A stretch of DNA of 45,814 nt, taken from assembly GCA_031276535.1 (NCBI GenBank), contig JAISMV010000042.1, forward strand, positions 1-45,814, given 5' to 3'. This document shows, piece after piece, positions 8,611 to 17,715 of the stretch. The stretch comes from Flavobacteriaceae bacterium. Its GTDB lineage: Bacteria > Bacteroidota > Bacteroidia > Flavobacteriales > Weeksellaceae. The notes under the pieces are model-generated. The model searched no databases, was not told the origin of the DNA, and saw only the letters and a program-made list of their open reading frames with translations. A program made the translations under genes and the position numbers. The stretch's first letter is position 1. Each line of letters opens with the position of its first letter.

Positions 8611-9405
8611 TTAAATTAATAAAATATGATGAAAATTATTTAAATGAAGTTGTGTTTCTGAATTATATTTCTTAACGGAGTTTATCCAGTCAAGTTCTAA
8701 TTGAGAAACGGTAAGGTTATAAATTTTTTTAATATCGGGATTTTTCCAAAATTTAAGAAATTGTTCCCATCCATAGGTCTGTATTAAATATTTGATTAAC
8801 AATCCTGATTGAGGATAACTGATCTGGGAGTTGAAGCGGGTGAATTTCGAATCTTTTATCAACTCTTTCAGTGGTATTAACTGTTCATTCCGGCAGAGTT
8901 CGAAGCAGGTTTTTTCCAGAGTTTTTCCGTTCCAGTTATCATCTGAATAAACAGCGATTCCTTCCATGATCCAAGTGCGGCTGTTTCCCCAGTTCTGGTG
9001 GGTGATCAGGTGTACCACTTCGTGTGCTTCTCCTAAAAGAGGATAACTTTCAATAATGGTGTTGCTTTGGGAATAGGAAATTCCGGTATGATTGAGTCGG
9101 GTTAAGGAGGTAAATTCTTTTCGGTCGTTCACGATAAAATAATGAATAGGTATTTTAAGAGAATCTATTTTTGTGATCTTTTTTGCTTTGGTTATTCCCT
9201 GAGTGATTTTTTGTTCGACCAAGGGTAAATTTTTTTCTGTTTTCGAATCGGGACGGTAATACAAAATAAAATCCCGGGTTGGGAGCTTTTTCCACGAAAA
9301 TTGCTTTTTCTTTAAATAGAATTGATTCATGGAGCCTCTATATATAAATCCGGAACAGCCGTACAGAGAATAAAGCAAAGAGAAAAACAAAAAACTTCTT
9401 TTCAT
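8611..9405 (-). CDS. Lipoprotein zinc metalloprotease (peptidase MA-like)
   Basis: The 264-residue protein has a lipoprotein signal (MKRSFLFFSLLYSLYGC, lipidated Cys17) and a zinc-protease site HEVVH (128-132), followed by WIMEGIAVY with Glu148 as the likely third ligand. This is the gluzincin layout of peptidase MA-like proteins. The catalytic part is predicted to lie outside the inner membrane, in the periplasm or on the cell surface. The substrate is unknown. It sits between PBP1A and a LysE transporter, which suggests envelope work but does not prove it. A start at 9438 would add 11 residues before the signal peptide, so I prefer 9405. Confidence 0.75.
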   Translation of the reverse strand: MKRSFLFFSLLYSLYGCSGFIYRGSMNQFYLKKKQFSWKKLPTRDFILYYRPDSKTEKNLPLVEQKITQGITKAKKITKIDSLKIPIHYFIVNDRKEFTSLTRLNHTGISYSQSNTIIESYPLLGEAHEVVHLITHQNWGNSRTWIMEGIAVYSDDNWNGKTLEKTCFELCRNEQLIPLKELIKDSKFTRFNSQISYPQSGLLIKYLIQTYGWEQFLKFWKNPDIKKIYNLTVSQLELDWINSVKKYNSETQLHLNNFHHILLI

Positions 9406-9458
9406 AAGATTCCTTAAAGAAAGATGGAAAAGTGGCAACTTTTTCTGTTTTTAACGTT

Positions 9459-11834
9459 TTACCTGTCAAAATTCACAGAGTCTCTTCTTCGTAGGTTTGA
9501 ATTAATACCTCCCTGCGATGAAGTGTCGCCTGTATCCTCTTCTCCGGAAGAATATCCTCCGTTATAAGCGCCATAGGAAGCCAAATCTTTACATCCGAAA
9601 TTATCTCCAATGGCATCGGGTTTAGGGAATTTATCATTTTGAGAGATTCCCAATTTTGAATTGGCATATACCTTTTGCATAAAGTAAGCCCAGATAGGCA
9701 AAGCCATGCTTGCTCCCTGTCCCATGGATGTTGAAGCAAAGCGTGCATATCTGTCTTCCCATCCTACCCAAACGCCCGTAGCCAGTCTGGGTGCTATGCC
9801 TATAAACCATCCGTCCGCATTTTTATTGGTGGTTCCTGTTTTGCCGGCTATTTCCGCATTGATTCCCATTCCCCGGACTCTTCTACCGGTACCCATATCT
9901 ACAACCCCTTTCATCAGATCGATCATGGTGTAGGCATATACCTCGTTCATTACCTCCCGTACCTGAGGTTGGTATTCTTTGATTACCTTTCCGTTGTTGT
10001 CTTCGATTCTCCATATCATTTCCGGTTTGGTATAATTTCCGAAATTGGCAAAAGTGCTATAAGCGCCCACCATTTCGTATATGGTCAGGTCTGAAGACCC
10101 CAGAGCTATCGTATTGTTTTTCGGAATGGGACTTTCCACTCCCAAATCTCTCGCCATCTGAATTACCGCATCTACTCCCGTAGCAGCTATAAGCCTTGCT
10201 GAAACGGGATTTTGAGATTGTGCCAGTGCAGATCTGAGGGTAAGAATCCTTCCGTTACCGGCAACAGTCCACGGACCTTTGGTATAGGTGGCATTGGAAA
10301 CTTCGGTGCAGGGTGTGTAATTAAGATTTTTTATAGCAGTGGCATAAACGAACGGTTTAAACGTGGAGCCTACCTGTCTTCGGGATTGTTTTACGTGGTC
10401 GTATTGGAAATGTTTCCAGTTAATACCTCCTACCCATGCTTTGATATTTCCGGTGGTGGGATCCATGGCCATGAGACCCGCTTGTACAATATGTTTGTGG
10501 TATCTTATAGAATCCCAGGGAGACATTAAAGTATCGCGGTCTCCTTTCCATGTGAATATTTGTAACTCTTTGGGCTTTTGGAATTCCGCTAAAATTTCCT
10601 CATCCGATAATCCTTTGGCCTGAAGATTTTTATACCTTCCAGTCCTTTTCATAGCATCCTTCATTAATCTATTGTATAAAACATCAATTTTGGGATCATC
10701 TTTTGCCCTGTAAAAAGGGGCGTATTTATTGCTCTTGTGTTCTCTGAAAAATATATTTTGGAGGTACTTTGTGTGTTTTTCTATGGCTTCTTCTGCATAT
10801 TTTTGCATGTGAGACTCCAGAGTCACGTATATTTTTAACCCGTCTTTGTACAGGTTGTATTTTTTTCCGGTTTGTTTTTCATAATCGCTTAAAACGGCAT
10901 TAACTTCTTTTCTCAAAGCATGTTTGAAATAGGCGGAATATCCTTCACCTATTTCTTTGACAGGTTTGTAATCCAGTTTTATAGGTGATTCTTTAATGGA
11001 ATTAAATTCTTCTTCTGTGATATATCCTTGTTCTTTCATCAATCCGAGAACTACATTTCTTCTTTTCTTTGCGTTTTCCGGATTGATCTTCGGGTTGTTA
11101 ATTACCGGATTTTCCAGCATGGCTACCAGAATTGCGCTTTGGGATAAATCCAGATCTTTCACATTTTTATTAAAGTATACTCTTGAAGCGGTGGCAATTC
11201 CGTTGGCATTAAATAAAAAATCGAATTTATTCAGATATAGGGCGATGATTTCATCTTTGGTATAAAGTCTCTCTAATTGTACGGCAATAATAATTTCCTT
11301 GATTTTTTGAAAAGCTCTTTCGAACTTGTTTTTGGAAACTCCTTTGAACGAATAGTTTCCGTCTTCATCTTCTTTTTGTGTGAACAGCAGCTTGGCTAAT
11401 TGTTGGGTGATGGTACTTCCTCCTCCTCGTGCGCCTCCATAAACTACCGCTCGGAATAATGCTTTTTTATCGACTCCCGAATGATACGGAAAACGTTCGT
11501 CTTCTTTAGCCATCAATGCATATACCAGAGATTGGGGTAAGTCCTGAAATTCCAGTGGGATTCGTTTTTCTTTTTCAAATTTTTGCAACACTACACCGTC
11601 CGATGATATAATTTCTGAGGCAACAAAAATATCCGGGTTTTCCAGATCCCGAACATCCGGCATTTCTCCCAAAAAGCCGTAGGCGGTTAATGAAAACAGT
11701 AAGATGATAGCAAATACTCCGGCAAGAAACACTCCCCAAAACCACAAAAGAGCTTTCTTTATGAAACTTTTTTTAGATGTTATTTGTTTGGCTTTGGAGC
11801 CGGAAGCAGTTTTATTTTTGTTTGTTGGCGTCAT
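9459..11834 (-). CDS. Penicillin-binding protein 1A, bifunctional
   Basis: This class A PBP polymerises and cross-links peptidoglycan in the periplasm. The 791 residues comprise a short cytosolic basic tail, one membrane anchor (about 26-52), a GT51 transglycosylase domain (MAKEDERFPYHSGVD with the catalytic Glu, then GGSTITQQLAK) and a transpeptidase domain. The transpeptidase motifs are STFKPF (Ser490), SQNPVS and KTGTTNKNADGW (Lys665). The C-terminal tail is Ser/Gly-rich and disordered. It lies 21 nt after gldH. All catalytic motifs are intact. The name PBP1A follows domain order and length. Confidence 0.95.
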   Translation of the reverse strand: MTPTNKNKTASGSKAKQITSKKSFIKKALLWFWGVFLAGVFAIILLFSLTAYGFLGEMPDVRDLENPDIFVASEIISSDGVVLQKFEKEKRIPLEFQDLPQSLVYALMAKEDERFPYHSGVDKKALFRAVVYGGARGGGSTITQQLAKLLFTQKEDEDGNYSFKGVSKNKFERAFQKIKEIIIAVQLERLYTKDEIIALYLNKFDFLFNANGIATASRVYFNKNVKDLDLSQSAILVAMLENPVINNPKINPENAKKRRNVVLGLMKEQGYITEEEFNSIKESPIKLDYKPVKEIGEGYSAYFKHALRKEVNAVLSDYEKQTGKKYNLYKDGLKIYVTLESHMQKYAEEAIEKHTKYLQNIFFREHKSNKYAPFYRAKDDPKIDVLYNRLMKDAMKRTGRYKNLQAKGLSDEEILAEFQKPKELQIFTWKGDRDTLMSPWDSIRYHKHIVQAGLMAMDPTTGNIKAWVGGINWKHFQYDHVKQSRRQVGSTFKPFVYATAIKNLNYTPCTEVSNATYTKGPWTVAGNGRILTLRSALAQSQNPVSARLIAATGVDAVIQMARDLGVESPIPKNNTIALGSSDLTIYEMVGAYSTFANFGNYTKPEMIWRIEDNNGKVIKEYQPQVREVMNEVYAYTMIDLMKGVVDMGTGRRVRGMGINAEIAGKTGTTNKNADGWFIGIAPRLATGVWVGWEDRYARFASTSMGQGASMALPIWAYFMQKVYANSKLGISQNDKFPKPDAIGDNFGCKDLASYGAYNGGYSSGEEDTGDTSSQGGINSNLRRRDSVNFDR

Positions 11835-11855
11835 AAATTCTATATGTATGCTAAT

Positions 11856-12305
11856 TTATTCAATATTAACTCCGAAATCTTCAATCCCTGCCAAGGTATC
11901 CTTTCTCATTCCCTGTATTACAGAAAGTCTGTAAGACGTGTCTTTTGGAAAAGTGAAATCTTTCTTGTACTGGAAATATATTTCCTTGACAGACCCCATT
12001 CCCGAACCTAACCATTTTCCTGTCTTATCCGCTAATCTGTAATTTAATGTGTCAATACTGATTAGTTTTTTTCCTTGTTCTAATTTTATAAACAGGTAGA
12101 GATTGTTAAACGGATAGTTGTCGTTATTTCGTACAACGAAATTTATATTTTTTTTACTTTTTGCATTTTTGATGTCAAAATTAAAAACCAAAGTGTCGTT
12201 TTTACTCCAAAGATTATTTATGTCATTCATACTTGAATACTCGTAGCGGTTATGGCATTGTATAAAAAATAATCCTAATAGGGATATAATAAGAATCTTT
12301 TTCAT
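11856..12305 (-). CDS. gldH: Gliding motility lipoprotein GldH
   Basis: The 149-residue lipoprotein (signal MKKILIISLLGLFFIQC, lipidated Cys17) matches GldH in size and in its conserved segments, YPFNNLYLFIKL and the C-terminal DTLAGIEDFGVNIE. In Flavobacterium johnsoniae GldH is needed for gliding and for the type IX secretion and gliding machinery. The gene also occurs in non-gliding flavobacteria, so it does not by itself show motility. It lies between ricT (19 nt upstream) and PBP1A (21 nt downstream), an order that is common in this group. No other gld or spr genes are in the window. Confidence 0.9.
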   Translation of the reverse strand: MKKILIISLLGLFFIQCHNRYEYSSMNDINNLWSKNDTLVFNFDIKNAKSKKNINFVVRNNDNYPFNNLYLFIKLEQGKKLISIDTLNYRLADKTGKWLGSGMGSVKEIYFQYKKDFTFPKDTSYRLSVIQGMRKDTLAGIEDFGVNIE

Positions 12306-12324
12306 TTAAAACTGAACAGATGTT

Positions 12325-13515
12325 TTAGTTTGATCTTTTGGGTGATTTTTTCTTTTGATTAGTTCCTTGTCGTTCCGTAGAATTTTTAGGTTCTTTATTT
12401 TGCCGAGAGTTGTTTTTCGATTTTTTTTTGTTGTTGGATTTCGGTCTTTTTTCAAATCGATTTAAATTATTTTCTTCTATTAAATCAATTTTCAGAATTT
12501 CTTTTTCTTGTAATTCATCCAAAGGTTTTATTAAGACACCTTTGTTGTTTAATTCAATTAATTTTCTTACATCGTAAATGTCTATCGGATACCAGGATAT
12601 GGAATTATCCGTATAGGTAAACCACATTTGATTTCTAAAAACATCCACCTTTATGCAGTACGCTTTTCCTCTTTCTGTTTCTAAAACGGTCTGACTTGGA
12701 GGGAAGTCCACCAGAGCATCTACATAAGTATCCAGCTCAAAATTCAGGCAACATTTTAATTTTCCGCACTGACCCGCCAGTTTTTGGGGGTTTATGGATA
12801 GTTGCTGGTATCTGGCCGCAACCGTATTAACCGACCGGAAATCCGTTAACCAGGTCGAACAGCATAATTCTCTTCCGCAGGAACCTATTCCTCCGACTTT
12901 TGCGCTCTCCTGTCTGTATCCAATTTGGCGCATGTCAATCTTGGAACGAAAAGCCATAGCATAATCTTTGATTAACTGCCTGAAGTCCACCCTTCCTTCG
13001 GATGTATAGTATAAAGTTACTTTTGTGCCGTCTCCCTGATATTCCACATTGCAGATCTTCATCTGTAATCCCAGACCTCGTGCAATTCTTCTGGCTTCAA
13101 GCATGACATTGTTTTCTTTATTTCTAAAGTTTTGCCATATATCAATGTCTTTGGGAGAAGCTTTCCTGTAGACTTTATGTATTTCTTCCATCTTGGCTTT
13201 TTTCTTTCTCATTTGAATTTTAACCAATTCTCCTGTTAAAGAAACAATTCCGATATCATGTCCCGAGTTTGCTTCAACGGCAACAATATCTCCTATGGCA
13301 ATAGGAAGGGAGGAATCATTTATATAAAAATCTTTTCTATCGTCTTTGAAACGAACTTCTATATATTGGATGTGATTGTTTGATACAGGGGGATGAATAT
13401 CAGACAGCCAGTTGAATACAGAAAGTTTACTGTTGCAGTTTCCTGTTCCGCAGGCTTTGTGATTTTTACATCCTTTTGGCAACTCATTCGAACTACATGA
13501 ACCACATGTTTCCAT
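12325..13515 (-). CDS. ricT: RicT / PSP1-domain protein (YaaT-like)
   Basis: The 396-residue protein starts with a cysteine-rich lead (METCGSCSS, then CKNHKACGTGNC). It then has the PSP1 domain with IGSCGRELCCSTWLTDFRSV and QCGKLKCCLNFEL. It ends in a basic, low-complexity tail rich in Lys, Asn and Ser from about residue 355. In Bacillus subtilis, RicT (YaaT) works with RicA and RicF as an Fe-S-containing complex that acts on RNA processing; the role in Bacteroidota is not settled. It is the first gene of the ricT-gldH-PBP1A run, with a -7 element 25-32 nt upstream. The cysteine motifs make the family clear. Confidence 0.9.
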   Translation of the reverse strand: METCGSCSSNELPKGCKNHKACGTGNCNSKLSVFNWLSDIHPPVSNNHIQYIEVRFKDDRKDFYINDSSLPIAIGDIVAVEANSGHDIGIVSLTGELVKIQMRKKKAKMEEIHKVYRKASPKDIDIWQNFRNKENNVMLEARRIARGLGLQMKICNVEYQGDGTKVTLYYTSEGRVDFRQLIKDYAMAFRSKIDMRQIGYRQESAKVGGIGSCGRELCCSTWLTDFRSVNTVAARYQQLSINPQKLAGQCGKLKCCLNFELDTYVDALVDFPPSQTVLETERGKAYCIKVDVFRNQMWFTYTDNSISWYPIDIYDVRKLIELNNKGVLIKPLDELQEKEILKIDLIEENNLNRFEKRPKSNNKKKSKNNSRQNKEPKNSTERQGTNQKKKSPKRSN

Positions 13516-13539
13516 TTCTTACGTTATTAATCTAATTTA

Positions 13540-13547
13540 CAAAGATA
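13540..13547 (-). promoter_or_regulatory. -7 element of the ricT-gldH-PBP1A operon
   Basis: TATCTTTG on the minus strand matches TAnnTTTG. The predicted start of transcription is about 20 nt before the ricT ATG. No -33 TTTG is visible. Confidence 0.5.
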
Positions 13548-13623
13548 GATATTTTTAAAGTTATAAAATTTAAAAAGATTTTTATTTGATAAAATTTTTA
13601 CATCCGTTTTCGAATAAAGGAAT

Positions 13624-13631
13624 TACTTTTG
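13624..13631 (+). promoter_or_regulatory. -7 element of the SprT-manC operon
   Basis: TACTTTTG matches TAnnTTTG and leaves a 5' leader of about 42 nt before the ATG at 13677. It diverges from the ricT promoter. Confidence 0.45.
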
Positions 13632-13676
13632 CATATTGTTAAACCTAGTGTTTTTTATTATTGAAGTTATTGAATA

Positions 13677-14303
13677 ATGGGATTGCAGCATAAAACAGAT
13701 TATTCCAAATTGGATCCTTATATTTCGGAAAAAGCCATCGGCTATGTGGAGAAATGGTTACAGCCCTATTGGTTTCATCTGATTATAAAGAATCCCAGAG
13801 GTACCAAATTGGGAGATTACCGGCTTCCGGTCAAAGGTGCTCCCCATAAGATAACCATAAATGCGGGAATGCCGCAGTCTTTATGTTTTTTAACTTTAAC
13901 TCACGAGATCGCTCATTTGATCGCATTTGATATTTATTCTCCCCAGATTTCACCTCATGGACGAGAATGGAAGAAAGTTTTCTCAGAGATGATCCTGACA
14001 AGTTTAGATGTATATGAAGAGGAACTGAAAATTTTATTGAAAAACTATGCCCGTAATCCGAAAGCAGGTTTTTATGCCGATAAGGATCTGTCGGAATATT
14101 TTGTCCGTAGGCAAAATCCGGATATATTGTTATTGAAAGACTGGGAGTATAAAAAATTGTTTAAGGTTAATAACAAAATTTTTTATAAACTGGAACGGGT
14201 AAAAACTCGTTATATTTGCATTGAACAAAAAACAGGTAAAAAATACCTTATAAGGGAAAATACACCTATAACAGAAGTAAATTATTGTAATGATAAAGAA
14301 TAA
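13677..14303 (+). CDS. SprT-like zinc metalloprotease
   Basis: The 208-residue cytosolic protein carries a zincin site, HEIAHL (His76, Glu77, His80), and a third histidine in SPHGREW (His94). This is the spacing of the SprT/Spartan-like family. The usual C-terminal zinc-ribbon cysteines are missing; only one Cys remains in RYICIEQKTGKKY. Spartan relatives cut DNA-protein crosslinks, but bacterial SprT functions are poorly known. Its last 14 nt overlap the start of the mannose-1-phosphate guanylyltransferase gene, which implies translational coupling. Confidence 0.85.
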   Translation: MGLQHKTDYSKLDPYISEKAIGYVEKWLQPYWFHLIIKNPRGTKLGDYRLPVKGAPHKITINAGMPQSLCFLTLTHEIAHLIAFDIYSPQISPHGREWKKVFSEMILTSLDVYEEELKILLKNYARNPKAGFYADKDLSEYFVRRQNPDILLLKDWEYKKLFKVNNKIFYKLERVKTRYICIEQKTGKKYLIRENTPITEVNYCNDKE

Positions 14304-15357
14304 AAATTATTATTGTGTGATTATGGCCGGTGGAATAGGAAGTCGTTTTTGGCCCATAAGTACTTCAAAATTCCCCAAACAATTCCATGATATTTTAGGA
14401 ACGGGAAAAACCCTGATTCAGCAAACTTTCGAAAGGTTGACCAAAGTTGCTTTAGAAGAAAATATTTATATTATTACCAATGAAGAATATGTGGAACTGA
14501 CTTTGAGCCAGCTGCCGCAAATTTCCAGAAGTCAGGTAATAGGTGAGCCTAAGATGATGAATACAGCCGCTTGTAACATTTATATGGCAGAAAAAATTCA
14601 TCGGTTAAATCCCGATTCATGTATTGTCGTAGCTCCGTCCGATCATTTGATTATAAATGAAGATTCCTTTGCTGAAAATGTTTTATTGGCATTGGAACAG
14701 GCGAGTAAGGAAAATATCCTGATAACGCTGGGCATTACTCCTACACGACCTGATACGGGGTATGGTTATATTGAATGTGACAGGGAATGTAAAGGCGCTT
14801 TACATAAAGTACAATCATTTAAGGAAAAACCGGATTTGGAAACGGCTAAGAAATTTGTTCAGCAAGAGAATTTCTTATGGAACTCCGGTATTTTTATCTG
14901 GTCAGGTAAAAATATTCTGGCTTCTTTTCATAAATATATTCCGGATATGTACGAAAAGTTTGAATCTGTTAAAGATGATTATAATACGGATAAAGAAAAA
15001 TCGGAAATAGAGAAAATCTATTCACAAATAGAAAAAATTTCCATTGATTATGGAATTTTAGAAAAATCGGAAAATGTTTGGGTAATTCCTTCTTCTTTTG
15101 GTTGGAGTGATTTGGGTACCTGGAGTGCCTTGTATGAAAATTTCACTAAAAATAAAGAAGGAAATGCGGTTCATGGAGAAAATATTTATACCTACGATAC
15201 CATAAACACCATTATAAAAACACATCAAGAGGATAAGGTGTTCATTATCGATGGGTTGAAAGACTATATTATTGTTGATACTAAGGATGCTTTATTGATA
15301 TGCCCAAGGGATAACGATCAGAAAATCAAAGATTATCTGGACAGGATCAAAAAATAG
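14290..15357 (+). CDS. manC: Mannose-1-phosphate guanylyltransferase
   Basis: The enzyme makes GDP-mannose from mannose 1-phosphate and GTP for glycan and polysaccharide synthesis. The 355-residue, single-domain protein has the nucleotidyltransferase signature VIMAGGIGSRFWP followed by SKFPKQF. Further matches are APSDH, GYGYIE and FKEKPD (the sugar-phosphate binding segment), then WNSGIFIW and GWSDLGTW. It lacks the C-terminal isomerase domain of bifunctional ManC/AlgA enzymes. It overlaps the SprT-like gene by 14 nt and is convergent with mlaF, 33 nt away. Confidence 0.93.
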   Translation: MIKNKNYYCVIMAGGIGSRFWPISTSKFPKQFHDILGTGKTLIQQTFERLTKVALEENIYIITNEEYVELTLSQLPQISRSQVIGEPKMMNTAACNIYMAEKIHRLNPDSCIVVAPSDHLIINEDSFAENVLLALEQASKENILITLGITPTRPDTGYGYIECDRECKGALHKVQSFKEKPDLETAKKFVQQENFLWNSGIFIWSGKNILASFHKYIPDMYEKFESVKDDYNTDKEKSEIEKIYSQIEKISIDYGILEKSENVWVIPSSFGWSDLGTWSALYENFTKNKEGNAVHGENIYTYDTINTIIKTHQEDKVFIIDGLKDYIIVDTKDALLICPRDNDQKIKDYLDRIKK

Positions 15358-15390
15358 AACAGTACCGGACTTTATTGGATCGGCGAATGC

Positions 15391-16170
15391 TTATTTCTGT
15401 TCTTTATTCAGGTGAAAAAGCATGGCTTCCCGTGCTTTTTTAAATACCTGCGAAGAAAAGACAAAATTAAGCAAAGCCGGATTGTCAGAGGTTACTATAG
15501 AGTTCTTGTCGCCTTCCCATTCTTTTAATCCGTTTTTGAGATAAACTATCTTTTCTCCTATTTCCAGTACGGAGTTCATATCGTGTGTATTGATGATGGT
15601 GGTAGTATTGTACTCCTTTGTAATTTCATGAATAAGTTTATCTATCAGTTGAGATGTTTGGGGGTCTAAACCGGAATTGGGTTCATCACAAAAAAGATAT
15701 TTAGGGTTGTTTACTATCGCCCGGGCAATAGCTACTCTTTTTTGCATACCTCCTGAAATTTCCGAAGGATATTTTTTTCTCGCATCCGTAAGGTTTACCC
15801 GTTCCAACACCTCGTTTACCCGATTTCTCATTTCTTTTTCGGGCAGGTCGGCAAACATTTCCAGCGGGAATTTTACGTTTTGTTCCACTGTCATGGAATC
15901 AAAAAGAGCGCTTCCCTGAAAAACAGTTCCGATTTCACTTCTCAATTTTTGTCTTTCGTAGGTAGATAATTTAGAAGTATCGGTTTTTTCGTACATAATT
16001 TCTCCGGAAGTAGGGTCAAAAAGTCCTAATAGACATTTTAAAAAAACCGTTTTCCCGGATCCGCTCTGTCCTATTATCAGATTGGTCTTTCCTTTTTCAA
16101 AAGAAGCGGAAATTCCTTTGAGAACTTCTACTCCGTTAAATGACTTAGCTACGTTTACTGCTGTAATCAT
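15391..16170 (-). CDS. mlaF: ABC transporter ATPase of the Mla/Ttg2 lipid-transport type
   Basis: This cytosolic ATPase powers phospholipid (or related) transport across the envelope with the permease encoded just upstream. The 259 residues contain Walker A (GQSGSGKT), the Q-loop (VFQGSALFDSMTV), the signature SGGMQKRVAIARA, Walker B (YLFCDEPNSGLDP) and the H-loop (INTHD). The FQGSALFDS and EPNSGLDP wording fits the MlaF group. The start codon overlaps the permease stop codon (TAATG), so the two are translationally coupled. An in-frame start at 16230 lies inside the permease gene and is unlikely. Confidence 0.9.
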   Translation of the reverse strand: MITAVNVAKSFNGVEVLKGISASFEKGKTNLIIGQSGSGKTVFLKCLLGLFDPTSGEIMYEKTDTSKLSTYERQKLRSEIGTVFQGSALFDSMTVEQNVKFPLEMFADLPEKEMRNRVNEVLERVNLTDARKKYPSEISGGMQKRVAIARAIVNNPKYLFCDEPNSGLDPQTSQLIDKLIHEITKEYNTTTIINTHDMNSVLEIGEKIVYLKNGLKEWEGDKNSIVTSDNPALLNFVFSSQVFKKAREAMLFHLNKEQK

Positions 16171-16916
16171 TAGTCTAATAATAATTGGGTTAGCATTAGG
16201 TTGGTGATAATAATGAGTACGGTAGTCCATACTACTGCCAACGTACTGTTATGTCCTACTTCCAAAGACCCTCCTTTCACCGTATATCCGTAAAAAGAAG
16301 GAACCGTTGCAATAATAAAAGCAAAAACGACCGTCTTTATAAAGCAATAGTAGACAAAAAAGTCGGGAGAAGCCATTTGCAATCCCTGTACATAGTCCAC
16401 GGTAGCCCAGCTTCCTGTGAAGCTGCCGGCGGCGTATCCTCCCAGAATTCCCATCAAGAGACTAATCATGATCAGGATGACATTAAAAAACAGGGCGGCC
16501 ACTACTTTGGGCAGAATCAGGTAAGAAGGGGTATTCACTCCCATGATCTCTAATGCGTCAATTTGTTCGGTAACCCGCATGGTCCCGATACTTGATGCTA
16601 TGAAAGATCCCACTTTCCCTGCCAGTACCACGCTGATAATAGTAGGGCAGAATTCCAGTATTAACACCACTTTAGTGGCATATCCCACATAATAGTCCGG
16701 AATAGGAAATGCAGAGGTTTTAAAGTTGTTATACATTTGTATAGCCACTACCGCCCCCACGAAAAAAGAAGTGAAAGCCACTAATCCAACGGAATTAACT
16801 CCTAAATCATTTATTTCTCTTAGTAAACTTTTTCTAAATATATTTCTCTTTTGAGGTTTTTTAAACACTCTGATCATCAAGAGTGAATAAGAACCAATAT
16901 TCGAAATCATCCCCAT
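16170..16916 (-). CDS. mlaE: ABC transporter permease, MlaE family
   Basis: The 248-residue inner-membrane permease has five or so membrane segments and MlaE-family wording: GVNSVGLVAFTSFFVGAVVAIQ, the conserved GSFIASSIGTMRVTEQIDALEIMGVNTPSYLILPK loop (quoted in part: TEQIDALEIMG), and a glycine-rich VKGGSLEVG near the C-terminus. Together with mlaF it forms the core of an Mla-like lipid transporter. The substrate-binding MlaD (MCE) protein is not in the next genes. The start could also be Met3. Confidence 0.92.
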   Translation of the reverse strand: MGMISNIGSYSLLMIRVFKKPQKRNIFRKSLLREINDLGVNSVGLVAFTSFFVGAVVAIQMYNNFKTSAFPIPDYYVGYATKVVLILEFCPTIISVVLAGKVGSFIASSIGTMRVTEQIDALEIMGVNTPSYLILPKVVAALFFNVILIMISLLMGILGGYAAGSFTGSWATVDYVQGLQMASPDFFVYYCFIKTVVFAFIIATVPSFYGYTVKGGSLEVGHNSTLAVVWTTVLIIITNLMLTQLLLD

Positions 16917-16983
16917 AATGATGCGAAGTTACCATTTTTTTTGTTTGTGTAAAAAAACGAAAGATTGTTTTTTAAAATACGAG

Positions 16984-17715
16984 TTATTTGCAACAATTTT
17001 CAACAGTTGTCTTTTGTTCCAGTTTTAATGCTTTATCGGAGGGGGAAATCATGTGTATTCCCAGCCCCATTCCTCTCATAATAAACAGAATTCCTAATAC
17101 CACGATGAAATAAGGGAAAGCTTTTAGAATTTTTGTTCTGACTTTCACTCCGATAAATTTTCCGGCTAATACAGTCATAAACATAAAGGGAAGTGTTCCC
17201 AATCCGAATACAGCCATGAACGTCATTCCCTGAGGTATTCCTCCTGCCGCAATGGAAGAGGTCAGGGCTACGTAGACGGCACCGCAGGGCAGAAAACCGT
17301 TTAAAACACCTGTAAGGTATCTGGAAATATTATTTTTTCTTTGAATAAACCTGCCCAGAAAGATTTTAATTTTAATCATAAATTTATTGACAGGTTTAAA
17401 ATTTTCTCCTATTTCCGTTGTTTTTCCCGGCAACAAAACCATTAAGATTAAAAGAATTCCTGCAAAAACGGAGATGTATTTCTGGTATCCTGCTATATCA
17501 AAACTTTTTCCCACGATACCCAGGATTCCTCCTAATAATGTGTACGTGGAAATCCGTCCTAACTGATATAAGATATTCTGGGTATAAAATTTAAATTTAT
17601 TGCCTGCATCCAGCCCTAAGGAAAATGCAATAGGTCCGCACATTCCGATGCAGTGAAAGCCGCTTAGCAAACCCAGACTGAGGGCTGTATATATATATAA
17701 TCCGCCTACTTCCAT
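16984..17715 (-). CDS. TauE/SafE-like membrane protein of the cbb3 locus
   Basis: The 243-residue protein has about six membrane helices and the motif GFHCIGMCGPIAFSLG at the N-terminus, plus LNGFLPCGAVYVAL in the middle. This is the 'sulfite exporter TauE/SafE family' form that accompanies cbb3 oxidase genes, where it is thought to help copper handling or oxidase assembly. Cysteine pairs HCxGMCG and LPCG are candidate metal sites, and the protein ends in ENCCK. Its start overlaps the fixH stop by 10 nt, so it is the last gene of the ccoG-fixH unit. The exact role is inference. Confidence 0.8.
   Translation of the reverse strand: MEVGGLYIYTALSLGLLSGFHCIGMCGPIAFSLGLDAGNKFKFYTQNILYQLGRISTYTLLGGILGIVGKSFDIAGYQKYISVFAGILLILMVLLPGKTTEIGENFKPVNKFMIKIKIFLGRFIQRKNNISRYLTGVLNGFLPCGAVYVALTSSIAAGGIPQGMTFMAVFGLGTLPFMFMTVLAGKFIGVKVRTKILKAFPYFIVVLGILFIMRGMGLGIHMISPSDKALKLEQKTTVENCCK

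Noticed and set aside
10212..10623. Long reading frames opposite the PBP1A gene
   Set aside because: They are on the opposite strand of a gene with full catalytic motifs and have no family features.
16171..16230. 20-residue N-terminal extension of the mla ATPase
   Set aside because: It lies inside the permease coding sequence; the coupled start at 16170 fits the family length.
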